A stretch of 64,000 nucleotides of DNA from Datnioides undecimradiatus (GCA_008933995.1 WARS01002947.1:827884-891883); one strand, 5' to 3'. Positions 26,823-39,792 are shown, numbered from the stretch's first letter. Numbers and translations: made by a program. Notes: a model not told the origin generated them from the sequence alone.

Positions 26823-27630
26823 TATTTATTCAGAAGTCCCTGGGTGAAATTCCCAGGGTGGCGTTGTCGGTTTCTTTATCCTACCAATTCCATTAGCTTA
26901 AATTATCATAACCTTGTATCTTCCCCTCGTATTGCCACATTTAGTTCAGTTAGAAAAGCACTGCTTTGCTAACGCTTACCCACTTCACATATTCTGGACT
27001 GTCATGAGTTATTTCAGCATCAAGTTGATTGCAGTTTATCGAAAATCATGAGCTTGTTTATGCACACAGTGATCTCAATCTAATACATGACTGTATTATG
27101 GCATTGGAGTTTATGCAGTTAAGGCATGGAAAAGTGTACAGGGAGAAGTGTTCAAGGAATTCTCAGTAAAAATTCCCTGACTCCATACTGTCAAATAGTT
27201 TCCACTGAGATTCATAGCAATCATAGAACACAGTCCCCAATGACCACTTGACCGTGACCGTGATAGTGAGGTCTGTGCATTTATTCCAGGACACCATGTT
27301 TGTAAGTCTCACTGCTGATGAGCAAAGGTATAACATATCCATATATGTTAATGAGGATAAGCAATACTGGAAAATAAAAATATTCCATTACAAATGAAGG
27401 TCCTGTGTAAGAGCACATTATTATTGTTCAGTATTATTGTTCTCAACAGTAAAATGTGTCAAATTAGTTATCCAGGTGAATCTCTTATATCAGTCAAAAT
27501 GTCAGAATGTTCATATTGTAATTTTTATGCATTAACAAGCAATGATTAAATGTCACTGGTTGAGAGGGAGTGATTTTAATTGGTGTTAGATGCATTGGAG
27601 TTCTGACACTGAAATTTCAGAAAAATACTT
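26823..27630. other. Unassigned AT-rich stretch
   Basis: No supported gene or repeat was identified. Confidence 0.5.
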
Positions 27631-27634
27631 TAGT

Positions 27635-27870
27635 TAAGGGCAGCATGATGGCTTGATGCTTAGCACTTTGCTTCACAGCAACAAGGTGCTGGGTTTAATT
27701 CCCAACTGGGTCCTTGCTGTGTTGAGTTTGCATGTTCTCTCCATGTTTTTGCGGGTTCCACCCAGGCTCCTTCCCAAAAACATGCAGAATAGGGAACTTG
27801 AAACTTACTCTGTGAGTGCAAATGAGCTTGGTTGTCTGTATATGGAAGTGAATTTGGTTCAGCACAGGAC
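27635..27870 (+). repeat. SINE-like dispersed repeat
   Basis: The stretch gggcagcatgatggcttgat, followed by tgggtttaattccc and gtttgcatgttctctccatg, matches a very common teleost dispersed repeat with a tRNA-like B box (here degenerate). It abuts the LINE relic that follows. Confidence 0.5.
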
Positions 27871-27889
27871 CCTCTCCTGGGCTCTCCCA

Positions 27890-29480
27890 CACACCCTCTC
27901 AGACACCACCAAAACCCACGCCCTGCATGCCTTCACCCCCAACTCTGCTGAGCACCCTAGATGCTAACCCCCCAACCTCCCCATCTAGGCAGATGACCAC
28001 TCTCCCCCACATGACTGTAACTGTGAGCCAGGTGAGGAGAAAGCTGGACAGACTCCAACAGGGCAAGGCTGCAGGCCCTGATGGCATCAGTCCCAGGGTC
28101 CTAAAGTCCTGTGCTGCTCAGTTGTCTGGTGTCCTGCAACGTATCTTCAGCCTGAGTCTGTTGCAAGAAAGGATACCACTATTGTTTTCTGGTTCCTAAG
28201 AGGGCCACCGCATCTGGTCTCAATGACTTCAGACCAGTTGCCTGGAGAGACTGGTTTTGGCCTACCTTGGACCACTGTTGAAATCGGCATTAGACCTGCT
28301 CCAGTTTGCCTACCAGCCCCATATTGGTGTGGTTGACACTGTTACCTATCTGCTGCAGCGTGCTCCCTCCTGGATGGTAGTGGTGGCACTGTGACAGTCA
28401 TGTTCTTTGATTTCTCCAGTACCAGTAACCATTTCTCTTGAGTCAGAAGCTGATCGGGATGGGTGTCAGTTCATCCACTGTCTCCTGGATTGCTGACTAT
28501 CTGTCAGATGTGTCAGCAGACTCACCGTCTGATGTGGTGGTCAGTAACACAGAGGCTCCTTAGGGGACTGTCCTGTCTCCATTCCTGTTCACTCTGTACA
28601 CCTCTGACCTTCAGTATAACACTGAATCATGCTGCCTACAGAAGTTCTCTGATCACTCTGCGGTGGTTAGATGTATCAGAGATGGGCTAGGGTTGGAGTA
28701 CAGGGAGGTGGTGGACAACTTTGTGGAGTGGTTGACCAGGAATCATCTTCTCCTTAATGTAACCAAAACCAAGGAACTGATGTTTGACTTCAGGAGGACA
28801 GGGGCCACAACGGAGCCCATAAAGATCATGGGTGAGGAGCTTGGTGTTCATTTGAACAGCAGACTGGTCTGGAATACTAACACTGATGCCGTGTACAAGA
28901 AGAAAATGAACAGACTTTTCTTCCTGAGGAAGTGCAGATCCTTCAATGTCTGCAGCAAGATGCTGGAGATCTACCAGTCTGTGTCAGCAAGTGTCCTCTA
29001 CTATGCTGTGGTCTGCTGGGGGAGTAGTATCAGTGCCAGGGACACCAGCAGGATTAATAAACTGATTCACAAGGCTGGACATGTTGTGGGACATGATCTG
29101 GAGACATTTGAGTCAGTGAGGAGCAGGAGGTCACTGAACAAACTACTCTCCTTCCTGGAAAATCCATCCCACACCCTCCATGACACACTCCTGAGACAGT
29201 GGAGTTCTTTCTTAAACAGACTTTGCTGTCAACAGTTTAAAAAGTAATTTCTTCCATCTGCTATGAGACTTTACAACAGCTCACCACTGTGTGACAAGTG
29301 AGCACACATCTCTATCTATTACGACCATCACTACCGTTCACTCTGTACACCTGCTGTTTTTTGCCTGCACATCATTCACTTTAGCAGATTGTTCAAGTGC
29401 ACTTATTTATGTACATATTTTAGTTGTACATATTTTAGTTTTAATGTTATTATATTATTTTTTTATTAGATTTTGTTTTA
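27890..29480 (+). pseudogene. L2/CR1-like LINE relic, RT plus C-terminus
   Basis: The pre-RT block GKAAGPDGISPRVLKSC appears at about 28065, and a palm region in shifted frames runs to 28660. A 194-residue open frame (28663-29247) then covers the thumb and connection region (NHLLLNVTKTKELMFDFRR, YYAVVCWGSSISARDT, the C-terminal TLHDTLLRQWSSF). The active-site region reads FSDHSAVV where FADD is expected, and a TAG precedes GTVLSPFLF at about 28561. The element is dead despite the good C-terminal frame. 5' and endonuclease parts are absent (5' truncation). Confidence 0.8.
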
Positions 29481-29619
29481 TTGTTTGTTTTAGAAGGGAA
29501 GTGTAATCAATGAAAACTGCAGTTCAAAAGTCAAGGGACTAAAATGCAGTTTCTTCTGTTTATCTCTTTGGTAAATGATTGGACATAGCAGTGTTTCTAC
29601 ACAATATCCAATCTGTCAC

Positions 29620-29830
29620 TATTACAGTAGTGGAAAAAAATTTTGGACACCCTTAAAATTTTACACAATCTCAAATAATATATAATCTCATAAAATATTT
29701 GTGGAAAAACCTTTTTTGTGTTTCAAAAGGTGTGGTTGCATCAGACAGACACAAACAAATGCACATGGTTTTTTTCTGTTTATTGTTAACAAGAAAAAAA
29801 TAAAACTAAATTCTTCATAGTTTCAGCATG
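29620..29830. repeat. Possible one-ended Tc1-like terminus
   Basis: tagtggaaaaaaattttgga followed by cacccttaaaattttacaca resembles the terminal repeat of some fish Tc1/mariner elements. A matching inverted partner was not found nearby. Confidence 0.3.
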
Positions 29831-30660
29831 TCAATTCTTGACATTGTCTGTATCAAAATCAGCAAATAACAAAGAATATGTTCAAAATGGAACAAAAAAT
29901 AAATAAACCATCGCATCATCAAATGAATATTTGGTAGTCCTGCCATTAGCACACAGTAGAGACTCGATGACGCCCTTGGCGGGATTTTATTGAAGCCATA
30001 CACAACCTCAACAAAGTCTCGTTCACCAGCAAACAGGCCCACAACTCCTTTTACTCTCTAAACATGTCAGGTCACTTTGACCTGGCACACAGAACAAATA
30101 AATGTTCCCATTTAAGGTTATCCAGCGGCGATGGTATAATATCAATGTGTCCCAACATGTTGTTGCCTCTCAGACACACACACAGAAACAGGACACACAT
30201 TTCTCACCACCACATAATCCCCCTTCTAACATTCCTTAATGTTAAATTTAATGCTACTGAAATATATGTGTGCGGCATCAGAATACATGGTGTTGTTTAC
30301 CATACATATTCATGGAATGTAAGGTTCACATCTGATTACGGCTGAATACAGTAAAAGCAAATCTATAACCTGTATAAATGGTTTACCATTAATGTGGCAA
30401 GATTGCAATTGCAATCATATCTATCACTGATATTCAAAAGATGATTCACTTAGCAAAATGCTTCAGGGTTCACAACATGTAAGAGCGAAAAACCTGTCGG
30501 CCGTATACAGGAAAACTCTCTTACGGCCCCTCCCGCTGGAGACCTGGACACCTATATACTAAAATCCTAAGATCCTAAGACAGGACAGAACACTCCCCGC
30601 CTGACATTTTTATGTCATTATCAACACTAGTTAGAAGATTCAATACTCTTTGGAAGAAGA
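29831..30660. other. Unassigned, possibly including a BEL/Pao 3' LTR
   Basis: Read on the minus strand, a purine-rich aggcggggag (about 30592-30602) directly follows the BEL/Pao pol stop and precedes tgttctgtcc. That fits a polypurine tract and LTR start. The far LTR end could not be located. Confidence 0.35.
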
Positions 30661-30664
30661 AGGA

Positions 30665-33600
30665 TTACTTTACTTCTGAGACAGGTCTCACGTAGCTCTT
30701 GGGGGTACCACGAGAAGCTGTCCTGACTTCTATTTTTCGCACTTTACCATGCTGGGGAACACACAGGTGATTACTCCCATGAGCCATTCATTGCGAGACA
30801 ACTGTTTGAGCACAATGTCACCAGTTTGAAAATTTCTATGAGTTTGATTCCACGTAAAGTGGGCAAGTACTCCTTCCTCCAGTGGACCCAGAATTCATTT
30901 GCTAAGGCTTGTACCTGTCTCCACTGGCTCTGGTAGGGGTCTTTTTTTGTGAGGTGTTCTGAGGGAGCAGGGGCGCCAGATTTTTGGGTAAGTAACATTG
31001 TGGGAGTCTGGATCAGAAGAAACTGGGACTAATGGCCTTGCATTTATGATTGCTGACACTTCAGTCCAAAGGGTGCAAAGGACTTCATAAGTGAGATTAG
31101 GAGAGCTCTGTTGCAGCAACATTGAGTCAAGGATTCTGCATGAACATGGGTTCCCAGGCACCTCCCATGTGTGAAGCGTGAGGGGGGTTGAACTCCCATG
31201 TGCAACCTTGCTGACTGAATGTTAAACTGTTCATTTGAGTCCTTGTCCATCCTTAGCTCCTGACTAGCTCCAGCGAAATTTGTCCCGCAATCAGATCAGA
31301 GTTGTTTTGCGGGGGGACATACTGATCAGCCATCTTCTGTCTTTCCATCTTACCTCTTAGTTTGCGGCATATTATGCGATTATGTAAAACAGAACTGATG
31401 AGCCGCTTGCCACCAATAGTCCACAGACCTGCAGTTCGAATGGTTCCCTCTGTGAACTGACGGCTTTGGTGCTTTACTTCTTTGTGATGATGTTGCACTA
31501 ATAACTTGGTTATATGGTTTCCCAAGAATAAGAGGATTCTTTTCAGCTTGATCTAGGGGGGCGTGAATTAGGCGACCACCAACTTTAAGGAGACCATCCT
31601 GGATCACTGGATTTAGCTTCACAAGGGAGCTAGAATGAGGGATTTTACCTTTTTTTCAAATGTTCTAAACTCCTTAGCATAAATGTCGTTTTGTGCAGCT
31701 TTAATGATAACCCTTCAAGCAACAGACAACTCATCTGGAGTGCGAGGCTTGTCACACCAATGCCAACCATTGCATTTAGGCTCTAGAGACCAACCTGAAG
31801 GATCGAGCTATATGAATAAGAAGAGCCACAGCTTTAAGAAGAGAATCCCAGGAGGAGAAACATTGGAAGCGCTGAGAGGAAAGACATTTCTGTGTCATTT
31901 GAGAGATGAGACTCGTGATCTGCCGACAGATTTCAACATCCAACTCTGGCTCAATCAGCTGAAAGGATTCTCTGGCTTTAAGAGAGGGGTCTAGGGATTT
32001 GTGTAAAAAGGCAGGTCCAATAAACCAGGAAGTGTTGGCAAGCTGTGATACAGACACTGACCTTGTTGCTAGATCTGCAGGATTTTGGTCTGTTGGTAAA
32101 TAGTGCCACTGTACTCTGTCTAATACGCATTACTCTATTGTGAACATAGATAAAGAAACATCTGCTTTTGTTGAAGCTGTATCCCAGTACCACTTTACTA
32201 TCACAGTAAAACTTAACTGCATTAGGTTTGAGGTCAGTCTCATCTAGTATAAGGTATCTCTGCTGCCAGTACTGCTGCACTCAGTCTAGGTGTTGTAGGT
32301 AAGGGTTGAGGAGTGTAACAATGAGTCCTCCTCGGCCGTCGCCCACACACACAAACAGGCACGCTGATCACAGTCTCACAAAAGTTCTTTTTATTGCTCA
32401 ATCAATGTCTGAATGCTGCACCAACGTGCACTTGTCTCCAGCGTGCCGCTCGGCCATCCAAGTCGCCAATACCATCCTCCCTCCCTTCCCCGGGAGCAAG
32501 TTCTTATATTACTCCAGACCCAGCCACTACTGCAGGACAGAGAAAGCAATTAGTTTGATGACAAACACCTGTGCCCAGCGCTGCATCCGTGAGCCACTCC
32601 CCATCCCCCTCCCATAGCTGATGCTGAACCACACCCCACTACCACAAGTAGTTAACTTAGCTTTTGCTAGGACGAATCCTACGTGACACTTTTTTCTCAG
32701 AGACTGTCTTGAGGTAGGCGACTGCACCAATGGCTGTGTTGTATGCATCTGAGAAGACACACAATTCTGTGTGTTGCACCTGGAGAAGAGAGTGGGGGGA
32801 GTATGGGTGTGGAATGTGGAGATTCTTCAAGTCTTGAAGTGAAGCCCTCCACATTTTCCAGTCCTCTAGCTTTTCCTCTGGAAGTGGAGTGTCCCAGTCA
32901 CATTTGTCCATGCAGAGTTCCTGCAATAGTGTTTTTCCTTGTATGGTTACTGGTACTACGAACCCAAGAGGGTCAAACAAGCTATTGGCTTTGGCCAAAA
33001 CTCCATGTCCAGTAAATGGGTTTTTTTCTGCAGAAACTGAAAGTGAATGTGTCAGACTCCATATCCCAGAACAGTCCAAGGCTTCTTTGTATTGGTAAAG
33101 CTTGATCCGTTAAGAAGAAATCCATTATGCCTTGGCAGGGAAGACTCTCATGACTGCTGTGCTGTTTGAAGCGATTTTATGTTGCTTTAGGTTTGACAGA
33201 GCAAGATACGATTCCCGATTATTGGGAAGAGGATATCTGAGAGCTCTGAAAGGTAGTGGTGCGACCCAGTTGTTACTGTTATTTTTGTGGAACTCTTTCT
33301 CCATAATTTTTAGAAAGACCCTGTCTTCCAAGAATGGAGCGCACTTATGGTCTTTCTTGGTTTTCTCAGATACAGAGCTGCCAAGCTTCTCTTCAGCTGT
33401 CTTATCAGCAGAGATATTTGTAGGTGAAGGAAACATGTTACTTTGCAGTAACTCCCTGCCATAGTTCACAATCTCCCTTAAATCCATCTTACTCTGACAG
33501 GGTGTGAAGGCTGAGGGTCACCCATTATCAAGAATGTGTGTCTTACAGTTGGTTATATTTAGCCTGTGCACATTTCCAAGGCAAACATCACCATTAAGGA

Positions 33601-34030
33601 CCCAGCCTAAATCCAATCTCTGCACAAAGGGAGTGTTGCCCAATCCATTGATTTGTTGTCGCACCATGTGTACTCAGAGGAAATCACGACCAAGTAAGAG
33701 CAGAATCTGGGTGTCTGGTTCTAGTTCTGGGATTTGAGCTGCAATTGGACTCAAGTGAGTGTACTGATGTGCTATTTCTGGTGTCAGTATCTCTGTCCTT
33801 TTGTCTGGAATCTCATAACACTCCATCAGTGGAGGGAGATCAATGACCTCCACTCATAGCCTCAATCTGGAAACCTTCTGCTTTTCTTCCCATCATTTCC
33901 ATCACCCCGAACACGTTTTCAGTGAGTAAGAGAATGGCTCACTTTCTATTCCAAAATGATCAAAAAAACTTGCTGATCAGAGTGATTACTCTGATCATCA
34001 AGTATAGCATACAATTTAATTGAGTTCCTA
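30665..34030 (-). pseudogene. BEL/Pao retrotransposon pol relic
   Basis: Reading leftwards: a protease-like region (LDDQS near 34000, then LLLGRDFL around 33690 and LDLGWVLNGDVCLG near 33610). RT and connection blocks follow, with YPLPNNRESYLALSNLKQHK (about 33220) and FDPLGFVVPVTIQGKTLLQE (about 32950). RNase H is marked by AVKFYCDSKVVLGY near 32200. Integrase zinc-binding and core pieces include GLLKVGGRL, VKHQSRQFTEG and LWTEVSAIINARPL. The C-terminal tail stops at 30665-30667. The order protease, RT, RNase H, integrase is that of BEL/Pao. It has many frameshifts, and a foreign LTR interrupts it at 32314-32646. Confidence 0.82.
32314..32646 (-). mobile_element. Solo LTR inserted in the BEL/Pao pol relic
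   Basis: On the minus strand the unit reads TGTGGTAG...TTGTTACA and splits BEL/Pao coding sequence: FVLAKAKLTT ends just upstream, and the RNase H part resumes past it. The flanks are aggag (32309-32313) and agtag (32647-32651), a 5-bp duplication with one mismatch. It contains TATA-like aatataaga and the polyadenylation hexamer aataaa in correct order for the minus strand. It is younger than the host BEL copy. Confidence 0.7.
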
Positions 34031-34420
34031 GGCTGCTTACATGGATATACATTTACCAATATTCAGCTTTTGAGTAATGAGCCCATTATGTGTGTACTAC
34101 AGTGGTACAGTGTGGTATGATGAGAAAATATAGGCAGATGTGGTATGATCATGACATAAGATACAACAGTATGATGATGTAATGGTGTAATGTAGTATGG
34201 TATACTGCATTCCACATATTCCACTCGTGCTGTGACTCTTCTCGTCCCGTGTGTCTTCTTGAAAAGATTCATGCCTGTACAGTTGCCTAAACTACAACAG
34301 TAGTTCAACTTTTACCTGAGAGTCCAGGTTACACTCTTAATTCTTAACCTCCCCCCTTTCCTGCCTGCATCCAGAGAGTCATCGGATCGTCCAGGTGGCA
34401 TGAATAGGGAACAGGTCAGG
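34031..34420. other. Low-complexity, degenerate stretch
   Basis: Repetitive tatgat/tggtat-like sequence is present at 34080-34210. Nothing codes. Confidence 0.4.
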
Positions 34421-34429
34421 ATGTCCGTT

Positions 34430-35600
34430 CTACTTCTTGAGCTCCTTCCTTGGGTAACCGGACCTTTGTTGAGGTTAGGGCCCCCAGGGTATTTGGGATC
34501 CTATTGAGATTCACCATCATCTGTCTCTGTTGTTCCAACTTCTCGTTTTCTCTCTTGGACTTTTGTACAGTGGCTTAAGTGATAACACATCATGCTACCT
34601 TTAACCTGAACTGCTGTTGGCATTGCTCGCACCACTCACTCGATCACTCGATTGAGACTTGGCTCTCTCCTCTTTCCTGTAAATAGATTGATCTATGAAT
34701 AGCAGTTAGTTGTTTCATATGGTCTTCAATTCAACTTGCATTTGTTCACGCGGGGGCCCCTTATAGGGACCTCATTGGTGCAAATGGCAAAGCATCTACC
34801 CAGTTCAGTTTCGTACTGGCGCAGATTTTGTTTAGTTAAGCTTTCAATGTTCAATTGACTCGCTCCACAAGGCCCTGGCTGGCTGGGTGCCAGACAGCTC
34901 TGAGCCTTGTTTGATTCTTAACTTTTGTAAAATACCTTCAGCAATTTTCTGTACAACTAACAATGTCAGTGAACTTAATAACAGTGTCACATGGACTCAA
35001 CACTTCATCAACCATTGCCTGCAAATAAGATGACCAATAACCTTGCTGCTTTATCTTTATTAACACTTCCCCTCTCCCACAGTGATCAACATTGTGGGAT
35101 CAGAGATCAAAATAGTCAGCAGAGGTACTGGTGCAACCAAGAGTCCTTCATGTGACCTCCACAACCCTTTCTCATCAACTGTTGTACCTCTCCTTCACCA
35201 AAGGTAATGTTCACACTACCCTGCTTCTGCTGAATCAAAATGGTGTCTTCAGGTGTAATTGAGGGTTCTGATGACAAAATGGCAACTTCACATTTGGAGG
35301 CTGCTTTACATTCTTCAGTCAGTGCTTTGAGTCTTCAGCCAGAGGAACACTGAAGAATGCGGAACACAGATCAATCTTAAAATTTAGCATCAGGTGGCAC
35401 GTTTGTGAGAAGAGTGTGTGGGTCTGGCACATTAGCTGGCCAGTCTTGTATACTGTCATTTATTGTTCTCAAATCATGCACCAATCGATACTTTGATGTA
35501 TCTGCTTTCAGAACCGGATATATGGGTGTGTTGCAAGGACTATCTGGTTCAACCATCACACCCGCTTACAACCACCCTTCTATTGTGTTGCTCAGACTTA
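34430..35600 (-). pseudogene. Endogenous-retrovirus-like pol relic
   Basis: On the minus strand an RT segment with CNTPIYPVLKAD and VPDPHTLLTNVPPDAKF (35560-35370) has the sequence style of vertebrate gammaretrovirus/epsilon-like RTs rather than Gypsy or BEL. Further along, an integrase-like HPASQGLVERVN lies at about 34840-34900. The sequence between them is much shorter than a complete pol, so there is an internal deletion, and stops are frequent. No LTR pair was found. Described only as a dead fossil. Confidence 0.6.
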
Positions 35601-35734
35601 CTTCAGCTGCTGATTTTAGAGGATATTGAGAGCAGTTTGGCCCGCGATTTGGTGTTTTGTCTGATATTAAAACTGGAATTTTAATATCAGACTAAGTACA
35701 CAACTTGGAATAGTAGCTAGTGTTGTCTGGGAGA

Positions 35735-36810
35735 GATGACAGTGCAGTTTTTAACCAGTTTGTTTAACAAGATCGTAGTGAGTGAAATGCCTGGATGGAA
35801 GGATGCCTGAGGAATGGAGTGTTTTGGTGCCGATTTTCAAGAACTTGGGAGATGTGCAGAGTTGTGGAAAATACTGAGGTATCAAGCTGATGAGCCATAC
35901 AATGAAGTTGTGGGAATGAGTAGTGGAAGCTAGGCTAAGAAGGAAATGCATTGTGTCTTTATAGATTTAGAGAAAGATATGACAGGATGCCAAGAGAGGA
36001 GCTGTGGTATTGTATGAGGAAGTCTGGAGTGGTAGAGAAGTATGTTAGAGTGGTGCAGGATATGTATGAGAGCAGTAAGAAAGTGGTGAGGTATGCTGTA
36101 GGTGTGACAGAGGGGGTCACGGTGAAGGTGGGGCTGCATCAAGGATCGGCTCTGAGCCCCTTCTTGTTTGCTGTGGTGATGGACAGGTTGACAAATGAGG
36201 TCAGGCAGGAATCTCCATGGACTATGATGTTTGCGGATGACATTGTGTAGTGAGAGCAGGGAGCAAGTGGAGAAAAATCTAGAGAGGTGGAGAGGAATGA
36301 AGGTTAGCTGAAACAAGACTGAACAGATGCGTGTGGAAAAGAGGTGAAGAGGTGCGTGCAGGCAGGAGCAAGTTGGAGAAAGGTGTCAGGTGTGTTGTGT
36401 GATAAAAGCAAGATTGAAAGGAAAGGTTTATAGGACAGTGGTGAGACCAGCGATGTTGTATAGTTTAGAGAAAGTGGCTTTAAGGAAAGGACAGGAGGAA
36501 GAGCTGGAAGTAGCAGAGCTGAGGTTTTCTTTGGGCGTGACCAGGATGGATAGAATCAGGAAGGAGTACATTAGAGGGACAGCTCATGTGAGATGTTTTG
36601 GGGATAAAGTTAGAGAGGCCAGGTCGAGATGGTTTGGACATGTTCAGAGGAGGTATAGTGAATATATTGGTCAAAGGATGCTTAGGTTAGAGTGCCAAGC
36701 AGGAGGTCTAGAGGAAGACCAAAGAGGAGGTTTATGAATGTAGTGAAGACATGAAGGTAGTTGGTGTGAGGGAAGATGATTCAGAGAATAGGGTGAGATG
36801 GGATTGTTAT
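35735..36810 (+). pseudogene. RTE-type LINE relic (RT to C-terminus)
   Basis: Blocks in order: the pre-RT region with MPEEWS-like sequence (about 35805), a FIDLEK-like motif at about 35955, then an open frame to 36250 with REELWYCMRKSGVVEKYVRV, LHQGSALSPFLFAVVMDRL and the active-site motif MMFADDIV. After a deletion, GKVYRTVVRPAMLYSLE and FSLGVTRMDRIRKEYIRGTA follow, to about 36740. The FADD motif is intact, but a stop follows directly (36248-36250) and the endonuclease is absent. Confidence 0.75.
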
Positions 36811-36879
36811 AATGAGAATGAGACTCTGGATCTTCTCAGGGATGTGGTAAATGGACAAGGCTCTTGCCACCATTTTGTG

Positions 36880-37190
36880 GGGCATCTAGCCATAGGTGTT
36901 TGCCAGATAAAGCCACAGCACCGCCAAATCACTCCTGCTTCCTTGTGCCTCCCTGATCAGCTGGGATACCACACTAGTGTGCTTATGCAGCTTGCTACCC
37001 CTGGGGCTGTATAGCAGTTCTTCAAGAGAAAGCCCATGAGGTGATTTGCAACAACCTTGAAGAAGATTTTGTCTTCCACGCTGAGGAATGAGATGCCCAA
37101 TGTCACTAGCATTCTCCTCCTCCGGGGTCCACCCCCCTCTGCATATCTCCACTGCTGTGGCACTCTACCCCTTCTCCAGAGCACCTTAGT
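36880..37190 (-). pseudogene. LINE pre-RT fragment
   Basis: On the minus strand VPQQWRYAEGG, LGISFLSVEDKIFFKVVANH and a degraded continuation match the region where a LINE RT begins (fish type with SVEGKIFF). It is a short fragment and may belong to the same family as 23.4-24.1 kb. Confidence 0.5.
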
Positions 37191-37779
37191 TTAAAAAAAA
37201 ATAATTAAAGCCCTTGGGTTCTTTCAGACCTTGCCACATTTGCAGACTGCACTCATAGTCCTTGTTTCCATTGCTTGGATCATTGCCAGTAAATCTGGTA
37301 GTTACCCACTTGGATGTCTGCCAGTTTTATTTTTTTTATTTTTGAAATGATTTTAGGTTTTAATAATAATTTATTTCTAAGTAGCTCTTCAACCAGAATT
37401 AGTGTTGTTACAACTTAATTGTGCTTAAGGCGGGCTGCTGGCCCTAAATGTCTCTCAATTAATAATGTTTAAAAAATTTGAACCAAGGATCTACAACTCA
37501 AACTCATCTTTTTATTTTTTCCAGAATGCTGCTGAAGAAAAAAACCTACTGTTTCTGTCTCGCCATTGATTGGGTTTTGTATTGATCTAAACTAATTAAT
37601 CATATAATTTATAAATCATTATTTAGAGATGATTGACATTATTAACATCATCACTGATATTAATGATTAAAATAAATAATGTCTATTAGTCTTTGCATCT
37701 AAAATGAATAATTTGATCACTATTCTGTAAGCCTTTGTAGTGTTTCTCATACACAGTATGTCATCATGTTTTTTTTTCC
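37191..37779. other. AT-rich stretch
   Basis: No supported feature. Confidence 0.5.
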
Positions 37780-38219
37780 TGGAAGGTCTACACTCTGTAT
37801 AATTTATTTCCTTTACACCTTTGTAGTGCATCATGTTCACAGCTGTGCCTAAATCTGGCAATCAATCTACAGATCATTCTATATCACTACCAAATGATCT
37901 TTCTCTCCATCAAATCTGTGTTTGTGGTTGGCCACAGAGTGTGTGTATAGATCTAAAATCAATTATTTATCATTGTTTTTTTTCTGTTGTAATTTGCTTT
38001 CTTCAAATGTTTGTAGCATACATTGTACACGGCTGTGCCCTATATCTGACAATACAGTGGTGCCTTCACTTACAAGTTTAATTTGTTCCGTGATGGAGCT
38101 CGTAACTCAAATTACTTGTATGTCAAATCAAATTTCTCCATTGAAAGAAAATTGAAATGTCATTAATCCGTTCTGGGCCCCCAAAAAAACACTGCAATTT
38201 TTTTTGTTACATGTTTTTA

Positions 38220-39792
38220 CACTGCGTTCCACATTATTATGCAAATGTAATTTTTCTCTCTTTTTCCTAAATAATCTATAAAAATGATAGTTCTCATAAT
38301 TTTCAAGTCATCAAGCATTAGAGTATAACTCGACTGTTTTTGAACGAACCTCCAAATCATAACGGTTTTTTAAAAAAAAAATCAAAATCTTAAAATGCAC
38401 TGTTCCACATTATTACGCACAATAGAGTTTCAAAACATTTTATTGTTGTAAACAACTGAAAATGGTCATTAGTTAAACTGCAAGCATTTGCAGGTTATAT
38501 TTGCTGAAATCAAAAGCTCTTTCAATCAAAAATATCTTAACAGGCCAAATTACATTTTGACATAGGACCCCTTATTGGATAGGAGCTTCACAATTCTTGC
38601 ATCCATGGAAGTTGTCAGTGTTTGGATGGTTTCTGCTGGAATTTCTTTGCAGGATGTCAGAATAGCCTCCCAGAGATGCTGTTTTGATGTGAATTGCCTC
38701 CCACCCTCATAGATCTTTTGCTTCATGATGCTCCAAAGGTTCTCAATAGGGTTGAGATCAGGGGAGGATGGGGGCCACACCATGAGGTTTTCTTGTTTTA
38801 TGCCCATAGCAGTCAATGATGCACAGGTATTCCTTGCAGCATGGGATGGTGCATTGTCATGCATAAAGATGATCTTGCTACGAAGGGCACGGTTCTTTTT
38901 TTTGGACCACGGAAGAAAGTGGTCAGTCAGAAACTCCACATATTTCACAGAGGTCATTGTTACACCTTCAGGGACCTTGAAGGGGCCGACCAGCTCTCTC
39001 CCCATGATTCCAGCCCAAAACATGACGCCACCACCTCCTTGCTGACGTCACAGCCTTGTCAGGACATGGTGGCCGTTCACCAACCATCCACGACTCCATC
39101 CATCTGGACCATCCAGGGTTGCACGGCACTCATCAGTGAACAACACTGTTTGGAAATTAGTCTTCATGTACGTGTAGACCCACTGCAGGCGTTTCTGCTT
39201 CTGAGCTTTGGGTTAAGGGTGGCTGAATGACAGGTTTATGCATAACTGCAACCCTCTTGAGGATCCTACACCTTGATGTTCTTGGCACTCCAGAGACACC
39301 AGCAGCTTCGAATACCTGTTTTCTGCTTTGCAGTGGCATTTTAGCAGCTGCTCTCTTAACCCGACGCATTTGTCTGGCAGAAATCTTCCTCATTGTGCCT
39401 TTATCTGCTCGAACCCGTGTGTGTTCTGAATCGGCTACAGATCTCCTTATTGTACGATGATCACGGTGAAGTTGTTTTGAAATATCTAAAGTTGTCATAC
39501 CTTCTCCTAGGCATTGAACTATTTCTCGCTTTTTGGCAGCAGAGAGATCCTTCTTCTTCCCCATATTGCTGGAAAATGGTGGTCTGCTTAATAATGTGGA
39601 ACATCCATTCTTAAGTAGTTTTCCCTTTATTTGGACTCACCTGCAAACTAATTGGCACAGGTGTCTGAGATTGATTGGAGTGATTGGAAGAGCCCTGACA
39701 CACATTCCCATCCATGTGTTTAAACTGACAGACAAAAAAAATGACCTTTATGACCTTTAAACACAATTTGCATAATAATGTGGAACGCGGTG
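38220..39792 (-). mobile_element. Tc1-like DNA transposon inside the MITE
   Basis: Termini CACTGCGTTCCACATTATTA (38220) and the matching complement ending aatgtggaacgcggtg (39792) are flanked by TA (38218-38219, 39793-39794). The 1,573-bp copy encodes a transposase on the minus strand and sits wholly within the outer MITE, so it inserted later. Confidence 0.92.
38550..39564 (-). pseudogene. Tc1 transposase with one or two frameshifts
   Basis: The start ATG at 39564 opens MGKKKDLSAAKKREIVQCL, with a paired helix-turn-helix N-terminus to about 39220. A frameshift then moves the reading to the segment with FTDECRATLDG (about 39135), and a stop/frame change near 39050 precedes the 157-residue frame 39023-38550 with FMHDNAPSHAA and [11 protein letters not shown]. 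The DD34E triad residues are all present across the fragments. The C-terminus and stop look natural. Confidence 0.85.

Noticed and set aside
28663..29247. An active LINE at 27.9-29.5 kb because of its 194-residue open frame
   Set aside because: The RT active-site aspartates are lost (FSDHSAVV), a stop lies upstream and the 5' half is missing.
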